From contig DAHWFG010000615.1 in NCBI GenBank assembly GCA_027325115.1, positions 1 through 8,102 of the forward strand: a stretch of DNA of 8,102 nucleotides. The letters are read 5' to 3'. Under the pieces are notes generated by a model. The model did not search any database and was not told where the DNA came from. It saw only the letters and a list, made by a program, of their open reading frames with translations. Source of the DNA: JAKBCQ01 sp021807585. GTDB lineage: Bacteria > Planctomycetota > Planctomycetia > Isosphaerales > Isosphaeraceae. The position numbers were made by a program, and so were the translations under genes. Position 1 is the stretch's first letter. Each line of letters starts with the position of its first letter. Of the stretch, positions 1 through 6,559 are shown one piece after another.

Positions 1-741
1 CGACCGGGGCAGGCGCGGTGGCTCGATCGCGACGAGCGCGAGGCGCTTGAGGCCGAGTTGGCGCGGGAGAAGCACGAGAAACTTTCCGGTAAACGTATGA
101 GCGTGATCGAAGCGCTTCAACATCCCAAAGTGTTGCTTTTAGCCGCGGCGTATTTTTTCATCGTGACGGGGAATTACGGCATCGAGTTTTTCATGCCGAG
201 CATATTCGACGATTGGTATCATCTTAAGCTGGGCGCGCTGACATCGATGATCGTCATTCCGCCGATGGGTTCGTTGCTGGGTCAGATTTTGGTGGGATGG
301 AATTCGGACCGGGTGGGTGAGCGGCGGTTGCACGCGGCGTTGCCGATTTATTTGGGAGCGACGGCGCTTTTGCTGACGATGTTTAGTCGCGGGAATCTCT
401 GGCTCACGGTGGCGATGTTCACGTTCGTGATGATGGGATTGAAGGCGTATCTCCCGGCGTTCTGGACGCTTCCGAGTTTATTTTTGACCGAGTCGGCGGC
501 GGCGGGGAGCATCGGGTTCATCAACTCGGTGGGGAATTTGGGAGGGCAGGTCGGCCCCTGGGTGTTGGGCTGGATCAAGCATCGGACGGGGATGTTCGAA
601 CCCGGAATCGTCATTCTCGGCGCCTCGATGATGATTTCGGCGACGATCATTCTATTATTAGGATTAGGGAAACGCGTCGCGAAGCCGGTACACCGTGGGG
701 TGGAAGATCCCCTCGGCGAGGCGATCCAAGAGCCCGCGTGA
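1..741 (+). CDS. MFS transporter, anion:cation symporter (ACS) type, C-terminal half
   Basis: The reading frame is open from base 1, so the start lies outside the window; 246 residues are visible. The first residues (RPGQARWLDRDEREALEAEL) match the cytoplasmic loop between the two six-helix halves of ACS transporters, which typically carries a W-L-x(3)-E-R pattern. Six hydrophobic segments follow, at about residues 44-64, 78-100, 111-129, 134-158, 166-192 and 202-222, fitting TM7-TM12. G-W-N-S-D-R-V-G-E-R-R is the C-half copy of the MFS loop motif. FWTLPSLFL and INSVGNLGGQVGPWVLGW are typical of ACS members, which import organic anions such as tartrate, hexuronates, phthalate or 4-hydroxyphenylacetate, usually with protons. 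The substrate cannot be read from this half. The protein sits in the inner membrane. The next gene on the same strand is 171 bp away and is probably a separate unit. Confidence 0.88.
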   Translation, partial: RPGQARWLDRDEREALEAELAREKHEKLSGKRMSVIEALQHPKVLLLAAAYFFIVTGNYGIEFFMPSIFDDWYHLKLGALTSMIVIPPMGSLLGQILVGWNSDRVGERRLHAALPIYLGATALLLTMFSRGNLWLTVAMFTFVMMGLKAYLPAFWTLPSLFLTESAAAGSIGFINSVGNLGGQVGPWVLGWIKHRTGMFEPGIVILGASMMISATIILLLGLGKRVAKPVHRGVEDPLGEAIQEPA

Positions 742-900
742 GCGAATCGGACCGAATCGACCGATGAACCTCGCGGGGTCGAGGAAAGATCAACCGACGC
801 CGAAAGTCTCGCCGGGTTCATCGGGTTCTCGGCGATCGGGCGAAACTCGAGTCGTGAGAATCGAATTCTCTCGTCGAATCATACTTGAACATAATGATAG

Positions 901-906
901 AAGGAG
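901..906 (+). promoter_or_regulatory. Ribosome binding site of the WXG100-like gene
   Basis: AAGGAG lies 6 nt before the ATG at 913. It is one of the strongest Shine-Dalgarno matches in the window and fixes that start. Confidence 0.75.
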
Positions 907-912
907 TGCGTC

Positions 913-1185
913 ATGGCTCAAGCCGTCGTCGATCCCGCCGAGCTGCGTCGGTTCGCGCACAATCTCAAGCAATTCAACCACGAACTCGAAGATCGTCTGT
1001 CGGTTCTTCACGGACAGATGACGGGCCTTTCGCAATCGTGGCGCGACGCCGAACACGAAAAATTCTCGGCCGAGTTTGAACAAACTCTGATCGTCATTCA
1101 TCGATTTATGGATTCGGTCGGCGATCATATCCCGTTTTTGCTGAGCAAAGCGCAGTTGATTGAAGAGTATATGCAGCAGCGTTAA
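913..1185 (+). CDS. Small WXG100-like (ESAT-6-like) helical protein
   Basis: A 90-residue protein with no signal peptide or membrane segment and almost no proline or glycine. It reads as two amphipathic helices (about residues 8-36 and 46-85) joined by a turn at S42-W43-R44-D45. Length, helical hairpin and mid-protein Trp fit the WXG100 superfamily, in which W-x-G is often degenerate; here the triplet is W-R-D, followed by a family-like F51 and F55. Family members are secreted as dimers by type VII (Esx/Yuk) systems or act as secretion adaptors. The common C-terminal Y-x(3)-D/E export signal is absent: the end is E-Y-M-Q-Q-R. The start has a strong ribosome binding site. A coiled-coil gene follows 60 bp later, probably in the same transcript. 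No EssC-type ATPase is visible, so secretion is inference. It could instead be a cytoplasmic helical partner protein. Confidence 0.72.
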   Translation: MAQAVVDPAELRRFAHNLKQFNHELEDRLSVLHGQMTGLSQSWRDAEHEKFSAEFEQTLIVIHRFMDSVGDHIPFLLSKAQLIEEYMQQR

Positions 1186-1245
1186 TATTTTGATCGGGGG
1201 TCGTCGTTTCGGATTCGATTCGGGGACTTGAGGGGGGACTTACTC

Positions 1246-1914
1246 ATGGCGGAATCGGCCAAGGTGAACTCGCTCGAGGCGATCAAGACGATTCGCTCGG
1301 CGCTCACGGTGTTTATTGATGAGGCGGGTCAATCGCTCCGCGCGACGAGTTCCGAGATCGAGATGACGCGGAACTGGTTTCGCGATCAACTGCGCTACTG
1401 GAAAGGGGAGGTGGCGAAGGGGCAAGAGGAGGTGGAACTCACCAAAACCGAGCTGCACCGCAAGCGCGTTTCGCGGTCGATTCACGATCCTCCCGCCGAC
1501 GCCGAATACAAGCTGCTCGTTCGTCAGGCGGAGCGTAAGCTTGACGAGGCCGAGGATATGGTGGAGGTGGTGAAGAAGTGGGAACAAAGTCTTGTTTATG
1601 TGATTTCTCAATACGAGGGATCGGCGGCGCCGCTCGCGGATCGGCTTAACGGCGATCTGACGACCGCGCTCTTTCAACTCGATCGGATGCTCGACGCGCT
1701 CGATAAATACATCAACCTCGCCGCGCCCGAAGGGCCGACGGTCGCGACGCGGATGACTTCGGCGCCCGTCGGGTCGGATTCGACGACAAGCGTCGCGGCG
1801 GCCGCGGCCGCGCCCGCCAAGGCCGACGAACCGAAGGCCGACGCGGCGGTCAAAACCGATGGAACCAGAACCGACGCCGCGCCCGCGGCGGAATCGACCG
1901 CCGAAACCTCGTGA
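1246..1914 (+). CDS. Coiled-coil protein with Ala/Asp/Lys-rich tail; likely partner of the WXG100-like protein
   Basis: 222 residues from the ATG at 1246, chosen over an in-frame TTG at 1228 because AGGGGGG (1231-1237) lies 8 nt upstream of the ATG. Residues 5-155 are highly charged and helical, with heptad-like stretches around 37-75 (Glu/Lys-rich) and 90-120, consistent with a long coiled coil. A tripeptide W52-K53-G54 sits between the first helix and the coiled coil, reminiscent of WXG-type turns. The last 55-60 residues are a low-complexity Ala/Pro/Asp/Lys/Thr tail, probably disordered. There is no signal peptide and no transmembrane segment. I do not recognise a named family; such proteins are often annotated as SMC-like from coiled-coil similarity alone. 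Tight placement behind the WXG100-like gene suggests the two products bind each other or share an export route; this is inference. A convergent gene follows. Confidence 0.7.
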   Translation: MAESAKVNSLEAIKTIRSALTVFIDEAGQSLRATSSEIEMTRNWFRDQLRYWKGEVAKGQEEVELTKTELHRKRVSRSIHDPPADAEYKLLVRQAERKLDEAEDMVEVVKKWEQSLVYVISQYEGSAAPLADRLNGDLTTALFQLDRMLDALDKYINLAAPEGPTVATRMTSAPVGSDSTTSVAAAAAAPAKADEPKADAAVKTDGTRTDAAPAAESTAETS

Positions 1915-1937
1915 GATCGGCCTCGAATCGATGTTCA

Positions 1938-1988
1938 ATCGGCGATCCGTCGCCGATCTGCTCGTGCGATCGCGAGCGAGCCGAGCAG
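1938..1988 (+). other. Two consecutive hairpins after the coiled-coil gene
   Basis: ATCGGCGA (1938-1945) pairs perfectly with TCGCCGAT (1950-1957) across a TCCG loop. CTGCTCG (1958-1964) pairs with CGAGCAG (1982-1988). They begin 24 bp after the stop codon, so they may end or stabilise the upstream transcript. Neither is followed by a T-run, so Rho-independent termination is not shown. Confidence 0.35.
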
Positions 1989-2041
1989 GGATACGATGGA
2001 TGAAAGATCGAATCGATTTGTAAAGTGAATGAGATTATGAT

Positions 2042-2066
2042 AAAAGCAAGCCCTTGGGTCGCTTGC
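2042..2066 (-). terminator. Intrinsic terminator of the minus-strand secreted-protein gene
   Basis: Read on the minus strand, GCAAGC (2066-2061) and GCTTGC (2051-2046) form a 6-bp stem with a 9-nt loop, followed directly by TTTTA. It lies about 48 bp after the stop codon at 2114. A second, longer stem, CCCTTGGG (2051-2058) with CCCAAGGG (2075-2082), overlaps it and cannot form at the same time. There is no other gene on this strand downstream, so termination is the simplest role. Confidence 0.6.
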
Positions 2067-2113
2067 GATCGCGGCCCAAGGGGAGTGAGCGTACTTCGCC
2101 GATCGCTTTGCGA

Positions 2114-2716
2114 TCAGAAGAAAAATAACCCCGAGCCGCGAGTCGTGCGTCGATTGGCGCGTTTCCACTGGCGGTATTCGCGCCTGGTCATCGTGGGTGC
2201 GGGCGCCGCGGTGTAGGTTGTGGGGACGGTCGTCGTCGTCATGACGGGAGCAGTCGTCGTCGGCGCGGCGGGTGTGGAAACGACCGCGGGGGGCGTCGTC
2301 GCGGGCGCCGCGGGAGTCGAGACGATCGGCGCCGCGGGTTGAACGGGCGTCGCGGCCTGGACCGGTGCGCCGTAATAGCCCGAGCTGTAGGTCGTCGCCA
2401 TGCCACGACGGCGTCCGAACAAACCGCGCGGACGATACACCTGGTTCGTCATGACGGGTTGATTTGTCATGACGGGTTGTGTCGTCATGGGCTGCGTCAT
2501 AACGGGTTGTGTCGTCATGGGTTGTGACATGACGGGTTGATTCGTCATGACGGGTTGCGAGGCGGTTGTCGCCTCGGTGGCCTGGTTGATGATCGCCGGC
2601 GCGGTTGTCGCCGCGGCGGGCGGCGCTGGTTGCCCCGGCGTCGTTTGGCCGTAAGTGGTCGCAGCGAGGGCCAAAAACAGGCCGATCGCAAGCAAAAATC
2701 CCGTACGATAACGCAT
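2114..2716 (-). CDS. Secreted low-complexity Gln/Pro/Thr/Met-repeat protein
   Basis: A 200-residue protein starting at the ATG read from 2716, placed 4 nt after AGGAGGG. The N-terminus has a classic signal peptide: MRYR, then a hydrophobic core (about residues 5-19), then an A-T-T-Y-G-Q region where cleavage is likely. The mature part is low in complexity: an Ala/Pro/Thr stretch, seven tandem QPVMTN/QPMTT-type units (about residues 54-91), a basic patch RPRGLFGRRR, a Tyr/Gly patch, long Ala/Pro/Thr/Val runs, and a basic C-terminus ending in G-L-F-F-F. There are no cysteines in the mature region and no enzyme motif. Exported proteins of this kind are common in planctomycetes and mostly uncharacterised; a cell-wall or envelope role is conceivable but not shown. 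The frame stays open upstream to 3031, but that part lacks coding character and would bury the signal peptide. It is divergent to the protease gene at 2937 and followed by a terminator. Confidence 0.78.
   Translation of the reverse strand: MRYRTGFLLAIGLFLALAATTYGQTTPGQPAPPAAATTAPAIINQATEATTASQPVMTNQPVMSQPMTTQPVMTQPMTTQPVMTNQPVMTNQVYRPRGLFGRRRGMATTYSSGYYGAPVQAATPVQPAAPIVSTPAAPATTPPAVVSTPAAPTTTAPVMTTTTVPTTYTAAPAPTMTRREYRQWKRANRRTTRGSGLFFF
2444..2557 (-). repeat. In-frame tandem repeat, seven units of 15 or 18 bp
   Basis: Read on the minus strand, the units encode QPVMTN, QPVMS, QPMTT, QPVMT, QPMTT, QPVMTN and QPVMTN: seven units and 38 codons. On the plus strand the shared core is GTCATGACGGGTTG. 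Unit lengths are multiples of three, so gain or loss of units keeps the frame. Near-identity between units suggests recent slippage or unequal exchange. Confidence 0.85.
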
Positions 2717-2936
2717 TGTTCCCTCCTGATGGTGCGAATCGCTGATCCGTGAACGGGAGCGCGCCGCGCGGCGCGCCGTTGAAAACCCTCCGTCGGTTGA
2801 ACCGGCGAAGCCGGTCAAAGCGAATCTTCGCGACGTCGTCGCTTTGGCCGTGCGTCGCGAATTCTTCCGCGACGCTATTTTCAGAACCGAAGGGCCGCGC
2901 GTAAACTGAAATCTGGAAAAAAAATGGAGAAATCGC
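2717..2936. promoter_or_regulatory. Divergent intergenic region with clustered inverted repeats
   Basis: This 220-bp gap separates the minus-strand secreted protein from the plus-strand protease and must hold both promoters. It contains GCGCGCCGCGCGGCGCGC at 2759-2776 (perfect 18-bp palindrome); CCGGC-GAA-GCCGG at 2802-2814; AAAGCGA (2817-2823) with TCGCTTT (2839-2845); and GCGTCGCG (2852-2859) with CGCGACGC (2868-2875), the last followed by TATTTT. A weak plus-strand promoter is possible: TTTTCA at 2878-2883 and TAAACT at 2902-2907, 18 nt apart. GGAGA at 2926-2930 is the likely ribosome binding site for the ATG at 2937. No clear minus-strand promoter was found. Confidence 0.45.
2721..2727 (-). 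promoter_or_regulatory. Ribosome binding site of the secreted repeat protein
   Basis: AGGAGGG read on the minus strand, 4 nt before the ATG at 2716. This strong match decides the start over the upstream open frame. Confidence 0.75.
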
Positions 2937-3827
2937 ATGACCAAACGGCGCATGATCGCGGCGATATTCGTTCTGGGCACGGTCGCGGGGGGCTTGACCT
3001 TGGCGATCGGCAAGTCGCCCGACGATCCCACGATCGGTCGGTCGTATCGCGTTCCGTATCGAGCGACGGATACAAGTCACTTTTTGATACGAGTTCGTAT
3101 CAATGGTAAGGGTCCGTTCAATTTCTTACTTGATACGGGCGCTCCGGCGTTTTTCGTCGCCACCGAGACGGCGCGGAAGGCGGGTTTGAAGGCTTCGGAG
3201 ACCGAGATTTTCACCGTGGTGGACAAGCTCGAATTCGAGTGGGGACCGGTGTTGACGAGATGTCAGGCGATTATCGAGGATCCGTTTCAGCTTGTGGGGA
3301 TGAACGCATTGGGATTGCCCGGGGCATCGATCGACGGAATTCTCGGCTATACGGTTTTGGCGCCGTTTCGGATCGAGCTCGACCCGACACAGGATCGGAT
3401 GGTATGGACACGGCTCGATCTGGAGCCTCCCAAACTTCCCGTGGAAGGGAACGCCAAGAAGATACGCGAGGAGAAACCCGCCGAGGTTCAGGGATTGAAC
3501 CTGCTTGGTCCGACGGCGAAGCTGGCGGCGTTTTTGATCGGCAAACAGCCCGAGGACAAGGTACACCGCCGGGGCGTACTCGGTTTCGAGATTCGGGTCG
3601 ACGGCGAGCGGGTGATGATCGCGCGGGTTCTCGCGGGATCTCCCGCGGCGGGGGTCGATCTCAAGGCCGGCGATCGGATCGTCGCGATCGGCGGGCGGGC
3701 GATTCGATCGTCGGTCGAGCTTCATCGCGCGGTCGAGCGCTTTGAAGCCGGCGATCGCGTGACGATCGAGCGCGAACGCGGCGGTCGATCCGAAACCGTG
3801 AAGATCGCGGCCGCGGCCGGTTTTTAA
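2937..3827 (+). CDS. Exported retropepsin-like aspartyl protease with C-terminal PDZ domain (DTG form)
   Basis: 296 residues. Residues 1-25 form a signal peptide or membrane anchor (TKRR, then a hydrophobic stretch). Residues about 38-160 form a retropepsin-like single-lobe aspartyl protease domain: the catalytic triplet D66-T67-G68 sits in FLLDTGAPAFFV, and GILGY (134-138) followed by an FRIELD strand is the second conserved block of bacterial Asp_protease_2-type domains. Such enzymes work as dimers, each subunit giving one Asp. Residues about 212-292 form a PDZ domain with the usual A-G-x-D-L-K-A-G-D-R-I-V-A-I-G-G core, likely for substrate binding or oligomerisation. It should act outside the cytoplasm. 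The start at 2937 is supported by GGAGA 6 nt upstream; the ATG at 2924 is in another frame. A paralogue follows after 62 bp, probably in the same transcript. The substrate is unknown. Confidence 0.84.
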   Translation: MTKRRMIAAIFVLGTVAGGLTLAIGKSPDDPTIGRSYRVPYRATDTSHFLIRVRINGKGPFNFLLDTGAPAFFVATETARKAGLKASETEIFTVVDKLEFEWGPVLTRCQAIIEDPFQLVGMNALGLPGASIDGILGYTVLAPFRIELDPTQDRMVWTRLDLEPPKLPVEGNAKKIREEKPAEVQGLNLLGPTAKLAAFLIGKQPEDKVHRRGVLGFEIRVDGERVMIARVLAGSPAAGVDLKAGDRIVAIGGRAIRSSVELHRAVERFEAGDRVTIERERGGRSETVKIAAAAGF

Positions 3828-3889
3828 CGGCGGGGGATATCAAAGAGTCGCCATACAAAAGAATCGACACTTATCAAGGTTTAATTATT

Positions 3890-4834
3890 ATGAAAATGAC
3901 GCGCACGATGATTCAAAAGAGATTTTCATGGATTTACTTTGTTCCGGCGACGGCGGCGTTGTTGATCGCTTCGGCTGCGGAGCAGTCGCCCGCTCCGGCG
4001 CAGGAGGGGGATCGCGCCGAGGCGGGGGGTAAGTTCGACGATCGGACGGTCAAGGCCGAGAAGTCGGCGGCGGGATCGGGTCGAGTGACGACTTCGTTCG
4101 AGCTGTTGGAATCGCGGCACATCGCGATCATGGCGAAGGTGAACGGGAAGGGTCCTTATCGGATGATTTTCGATTTGGGCGCCCCCGTGACGCTTTTGAG
4201 CAACAAGGCGGGGGAGGAATCGGGGGTGGTTCCGGCGGGGACGCCGAAGTCGTTTGTTTTTGGGACGCGGGGCGAGTTCACGGCGAAGACGTTTGAGATC
4301 GGCGAATTGAAGGCGAAAGACGCTCCGCTCGTGGTGCTCGATCATCCGCTGATCGGCGCGATGAATCGGTTGTTTCATATCAAGCTTGAGGGAATCGTTG
4401 GTTATACGTTTTTCGCGCGTTACAAGGTGACGATTGATTATCAGGCGAAGACGTTGACGTTCGAGCCGGTCGATTTCCAGGTGCGTAATTTTATGAAGGA
4501 GTTGCCTGATCGGTTGGCGGGACCGAAGGTGGCGAGGGAGCGTTATTTATCGGGGTCCGCGCTTTGGGGGTTGAGGGTCGAGGAGGCCGGCGACGGCGAT
4601 CGGATCGCCGCGGCGGGGGTGAAAGTGGTCCACGTTTTGGCGGATTCGGCTGCGGCGCGGAGCGGAGTCGAGCCCGGCGACGTGATTTCGTCGATCGACG
4701 GCCGCTGGACGACGACGGTGCTCGATGCGCACGCCGCGGCGGCGACGGTCGCGGCGGGGAAGAGCGTGGCGGTCGGCGTGAATCGTGGCGGGAAGAAGTT
4801 GATGATCGCGATCGAGCCCGCCGACGGCGTTTAA
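3890..4834 (+). CDS. Retropepsin-like/PDZ paralogue with altered active site (DLG form)
   Basis: 314 residues with the same architecture as the preceding gene: signal peptide (hydrophobic about residues 14-30), a disordered charged linker (31-66), retropepsin-like domain (67-190) and PDZ domain (about 223-312). Shared landmarks are NGKGP just before the active-site strand, the G-A-P after it, and GIVGY (168-172) followed by a KVTIDY strand. The triplet is D95-L96-G97 instead of D-T/S-G. The Thr/Ser normally forms the hydrogen-bond network that holds the two aspartates, so activity may be reduced or lost, or the protein may work in a heterodimer with its neighbour. The codon change from ACG to TTG needs two substitutions, so one read error does not explain it. 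The start is uncertain: ATGs at 3890, 3896 and 3908 are in frame; 3890 has AAGG 10 nt upstream. The two genes arose by tandem duplication followed by strong divergence. Confidence 0.8.
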   Translation: MKMTRTMIQKRFSWIYFVPATAALLIASAAEQSPAPAQEGDRAEAGGKFDDRTVKAEKSAAGSGRVTTSFELLESRHIAIMAKVNGKGPYRMIFDLGAPVTLLSNKAGEESGVVPAGTPKSFVFGTRGEFTAKTFEIGELKAKDAPLVVLDHPLIGAMNRLFHIKLEGIVGYTFFARYKVTIDYQAKTLTFEPVDFQVRNFMKELPDRLAGPKVARERYLSGSALWGLRVEEAGDGDRIAAAGVKVVHVLADSAAARSGVEPGDVISSIDGRWTTTVLDAHAAAATVAAGKSVAVGVNRGGKKLMIAIEPADGV

Positions 4835-5131
4835 CATGGCGATTTCGCGGATCGAACTTTTCCCCACCAGGAACCACGAATGATTTCGGTCTCAAATTAA
4901 TTCGAAAATTTCAAATTCCAGCGACACATCTTGGCCCGAATCGTGTTATATGTTTGTTGCAGTGAATTCGCACGACGACGGCGGATCACGACGATGAAAA
5001 CACATGGGTGCAATCGTGTGTTTATCAATTCAAGTTTGTTTGAATGGAATGGAGAAAGATGAGCTCTCCCCGATATTTAGGCGGGTGTTCCTCGGTGAAG
5101 AGGAGGGCCGAAGAGGTCGGATCTGAGGACG
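4835..5131. other. Intergenic region before the sulfotransferase gene
   Basis: A 297-bp gap, clearly more AT-rich than the genes on its left, especially at 4890-4920. AAACACA (4998-5004) can pair with TGTGTTT (5017-5023) and is a weak terminator candidate for the protease pair, although it lies 160 bp downstream. A 25-codon frame at 5049-5126 (ATG GAG AAA) has no support beyond its start. No convincing promoter was found, but one is expected here for the sulfotransferase. Confidence 0.4.
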
Positions 5132-6238
5132 ATGTTATTAATCGTGAGATTAGTAGATATGAATCAAATTAGATCTCCTGATGATTCCATGGTTCAAGAT
5201 TACTCATCGAGTGAGAACGAGGATTTCGACGAGCTGCGGGATCGTATCGAGTTCTTGGAATATGAACTTCGATACAAAGAAAAATGTTTGCAGTCGGCGT
5301 GGCGGCAAATTCAACTGCTCAACGAATCGCAGCGCGTTCTCGGCGATTTTACCCCGACGATTCGGAAGATCGCCGAGACGATCGGGCGTTATCTCAAGAA
5401 GAACCCCGTTCCGGTCGTGATCACGCGGCGGTTGATTCGATCGCCGCGGAAGTGGCTTGCGCGTCGCGTCGCGCCGCTTCGCCTGCTCATTCTTTCGACC
5501 CCCAGATCGGGCAACACGTGGTTGAATAAGTTGTTGTCCACTGCATTTCATCTGGATTCGGGAGGAATGAATCGACCCGACGATTTTGATTGGGGAGAAT
5601 ACCCGCGGCGGGTTTCGATGCAAATTCATTGGCCTCCCGACGATCAGATCTCGAATCTGATCGCGCGGCATCGGTTTCGCTCGATCGTGCTGGCGCGCCA
5701 TCCGCTCGACACGCTGTTGTCGATTTTGCACTTCGCCAGTCATGATAACGAAACGCATTACTGGCTCGACTCTCGTATGGGCGATGAATCATCTTTGGTC
5801 GGGATTCGGCCGACCGATGCCAAGTTCCTCGAATATGCGGTCGGTCCGCGATTCGACGAGTTGCTTTCGGTCAGTCGTCGTTGGTGGCTCGTTCCGAATG
5901 CGATTCGCGTTCGCTACGAAAGCTTGGTGTCCGACACCCTCGGCGAACTCATGCGCATCGCGGGCGAACTCGGTCAAGATCTCTCGATCTTCGACGCCGA
6001 AAACGCCGTCGCGTCGACCTCGATCGAGAAGCTTCGCCCCATATCCAAAGGGAATGAACATTTCTGGAAAGGTCGGCCCGGTCATTGGAAACAATTGATC
6101 CCCGCGGACATCGCGCGTGAAATTTTCGCCGCGCACGCCGAGATCTTCAATGAACTCGGATACGATTGCGATCCCGATCCCGAACTCACTCGGCGTCGGG
6201 CCGATCTCAACTGGTATCGCTCGATCGGCGTCGTTTAA
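5132..6238 (+). CDS. Sulfotransferase (PAPS-dependent) with N-terminal coiled-coil extension
   Basis: 368 residues from the ATG at 5132. The family transfers sulfate from 3'-phosphoadenylyl sulfate to a hydroxyl or amine. The 5'-phosphosulfate loop is S-T-P-R-S-G-N-T-W-L at 122-131; H166 in MQIHWP fits the catalytic histidine; R189 and S197 in LARHPLDTLLS fit the 3'-phosphate binding site; GRPGHWK (314-320) matches the C-terminal GxxGxWK-like motif. The roughly 115 residues before the loop are unusual: an acidic start, a charged helical stretch (about 30-68) likely to be coiled coil, then a basic segment (99-117) that could touch the membrane. The start is uncertain: GAGG lies only 3 nt before 5132; in-frame ATGs at 5159 and 5189 are alternatives without better binding sites. 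There are no transmembrane helices, so it is cytosolic or peripheral. A nearby FkbM methyltransferase suggests glycan or metabolite decoration; the acceptor is unknown. Confidence 0.82.
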   Translation: MLLIVRLVDMNQIRSPDDSMVQDYSSSENEDFDELRDRIEFLEYELRYKEKCLQSAWRQIQLLNESQRVLGDFTPTIRKIAETIGRYLKKNPVPVVITRRLIRSPRKWLARRVAPLRLLILSTPRSGNTWLNKLLSTAFHLDSGGMNRPDDFDWGEYPRRVSMQIHWPPDDQISNLIARHRFRSIVLARHPLDTLLSILHFASHDNETHYWLDSRMGDESSLVGIRPTDAKFLEYAVGPRFDELLSVSRRWWLVPNAIRVRYESLVSDTLGELMRIAGELGQDLSIFDAENAVASTSIEKLRPISKGNEHFWKGRPGHWKQLIPADIAREIFAAHAEIFNELGYDCDPDPELTRRRADLNWYRSIGVV

Positions 6239-6422
6239 CGCCTATGTACATTGATAGGGTTATTTATAGATGCTTTATGTAGGAACACATTCTTGATTGT
6301 TAGAGAAGTTTATTCCGCTCCTCAATTCCACTTCGCCGTTCGTCGGCGAATCGTCTCGATTGGCGCGACGGCTTACGCGTCGGGTTCCGCTCGAACCCGA
6401 CCGCGGGCGAGCTCGGATCGTG
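6239..6422. other. Gap after the sulfotransferase gene with one hairpin
   Basis: First part of a 523-bp stretch without an intact gene. It is AT-rich up to about 6330. TTCGCCG (6332-6338) pairs with CGGCGAA (6344-6350) across a 5-nt loop; it lacks a T-run, so it is only a possible transcript end. The open frames here on either strand show no recognisable protein. Confidence 0.35.
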
Positions 6423-6451
6423 TTGACGTCGATCGTCGGCTCCGGGATATT
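6423..6451 (+). promoter_or_regulatory. Sigma-70-type promoter, upstream copy
   Basis: TTGACG at 6423-6428 and GATATT at 6446-6451 are separated by 17 nt. The same hexamers at the same spacing occur at 7863-7891 within a homologous segment; their preservation while the spacer has changed supports a real promoter. Here it would give a transcript through the broken small-protein copy and on into the FkbM methyltransferase gene at 6762. Confidence 0.55.
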
Positions 6452-6559
6452 GTTTTGATCGACCGCGTCAGTCGTTCGCACGGTATGGTGTCGCACGCCG
6501 CCTTGTCGGACTGAATCAAGTGGATAAACAATCTTTATTTCGTACAAGGTTGAATCACA

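Noticed and set aside
885..895. CATAAT (890-895) as a promoter -10 box for the WXG100-like gene
   Set aside because: There is no fitting -35 box at 16-18 nt, and the transcript would start within the ribosome binding site at 901-906.
1228..1245. TTG at 1228 as start of the coiled-coil gene
   Set aside because: Its coding part would include the AGGGGGG that serves the ATG at 1246.
1240..1938. Minus-strand frame of 232 codons opposite the coiled-coil gene
   Set aside because: Arg/Gly-rich composition, no domain and no ribosome binding site; the plus-strand gene has a good start and coherent helical protein.
2717..3031. N-terminal extension of the minus-strand secreted protein
   Set aside because: It would put a signal peptide in mid-protein and crosses a region full of hairpins; AGGAGGG 4 nt before the ATG at 2716 fixes the shorter form.
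1935..3080. Long minus-strand open frame spanning the secreted-protein gene in another frame
   Set aside because: Its translation is Arg/Asp/His-rich and repetitive, typical of a shadow of a GC-rich gene. It has no start signal and overlaps the real gene with its signal peptide, ribosome binding site and terminator.
4998..5023. AAACACA/TGTGTTT hairpin as terminator of the protease pair
   Set aside because: The stem is AT-rich, the loop is 12 nt, no T-run follows beyond the stem, and it lies 160 bp after the stop codon. Kept only as a remark.
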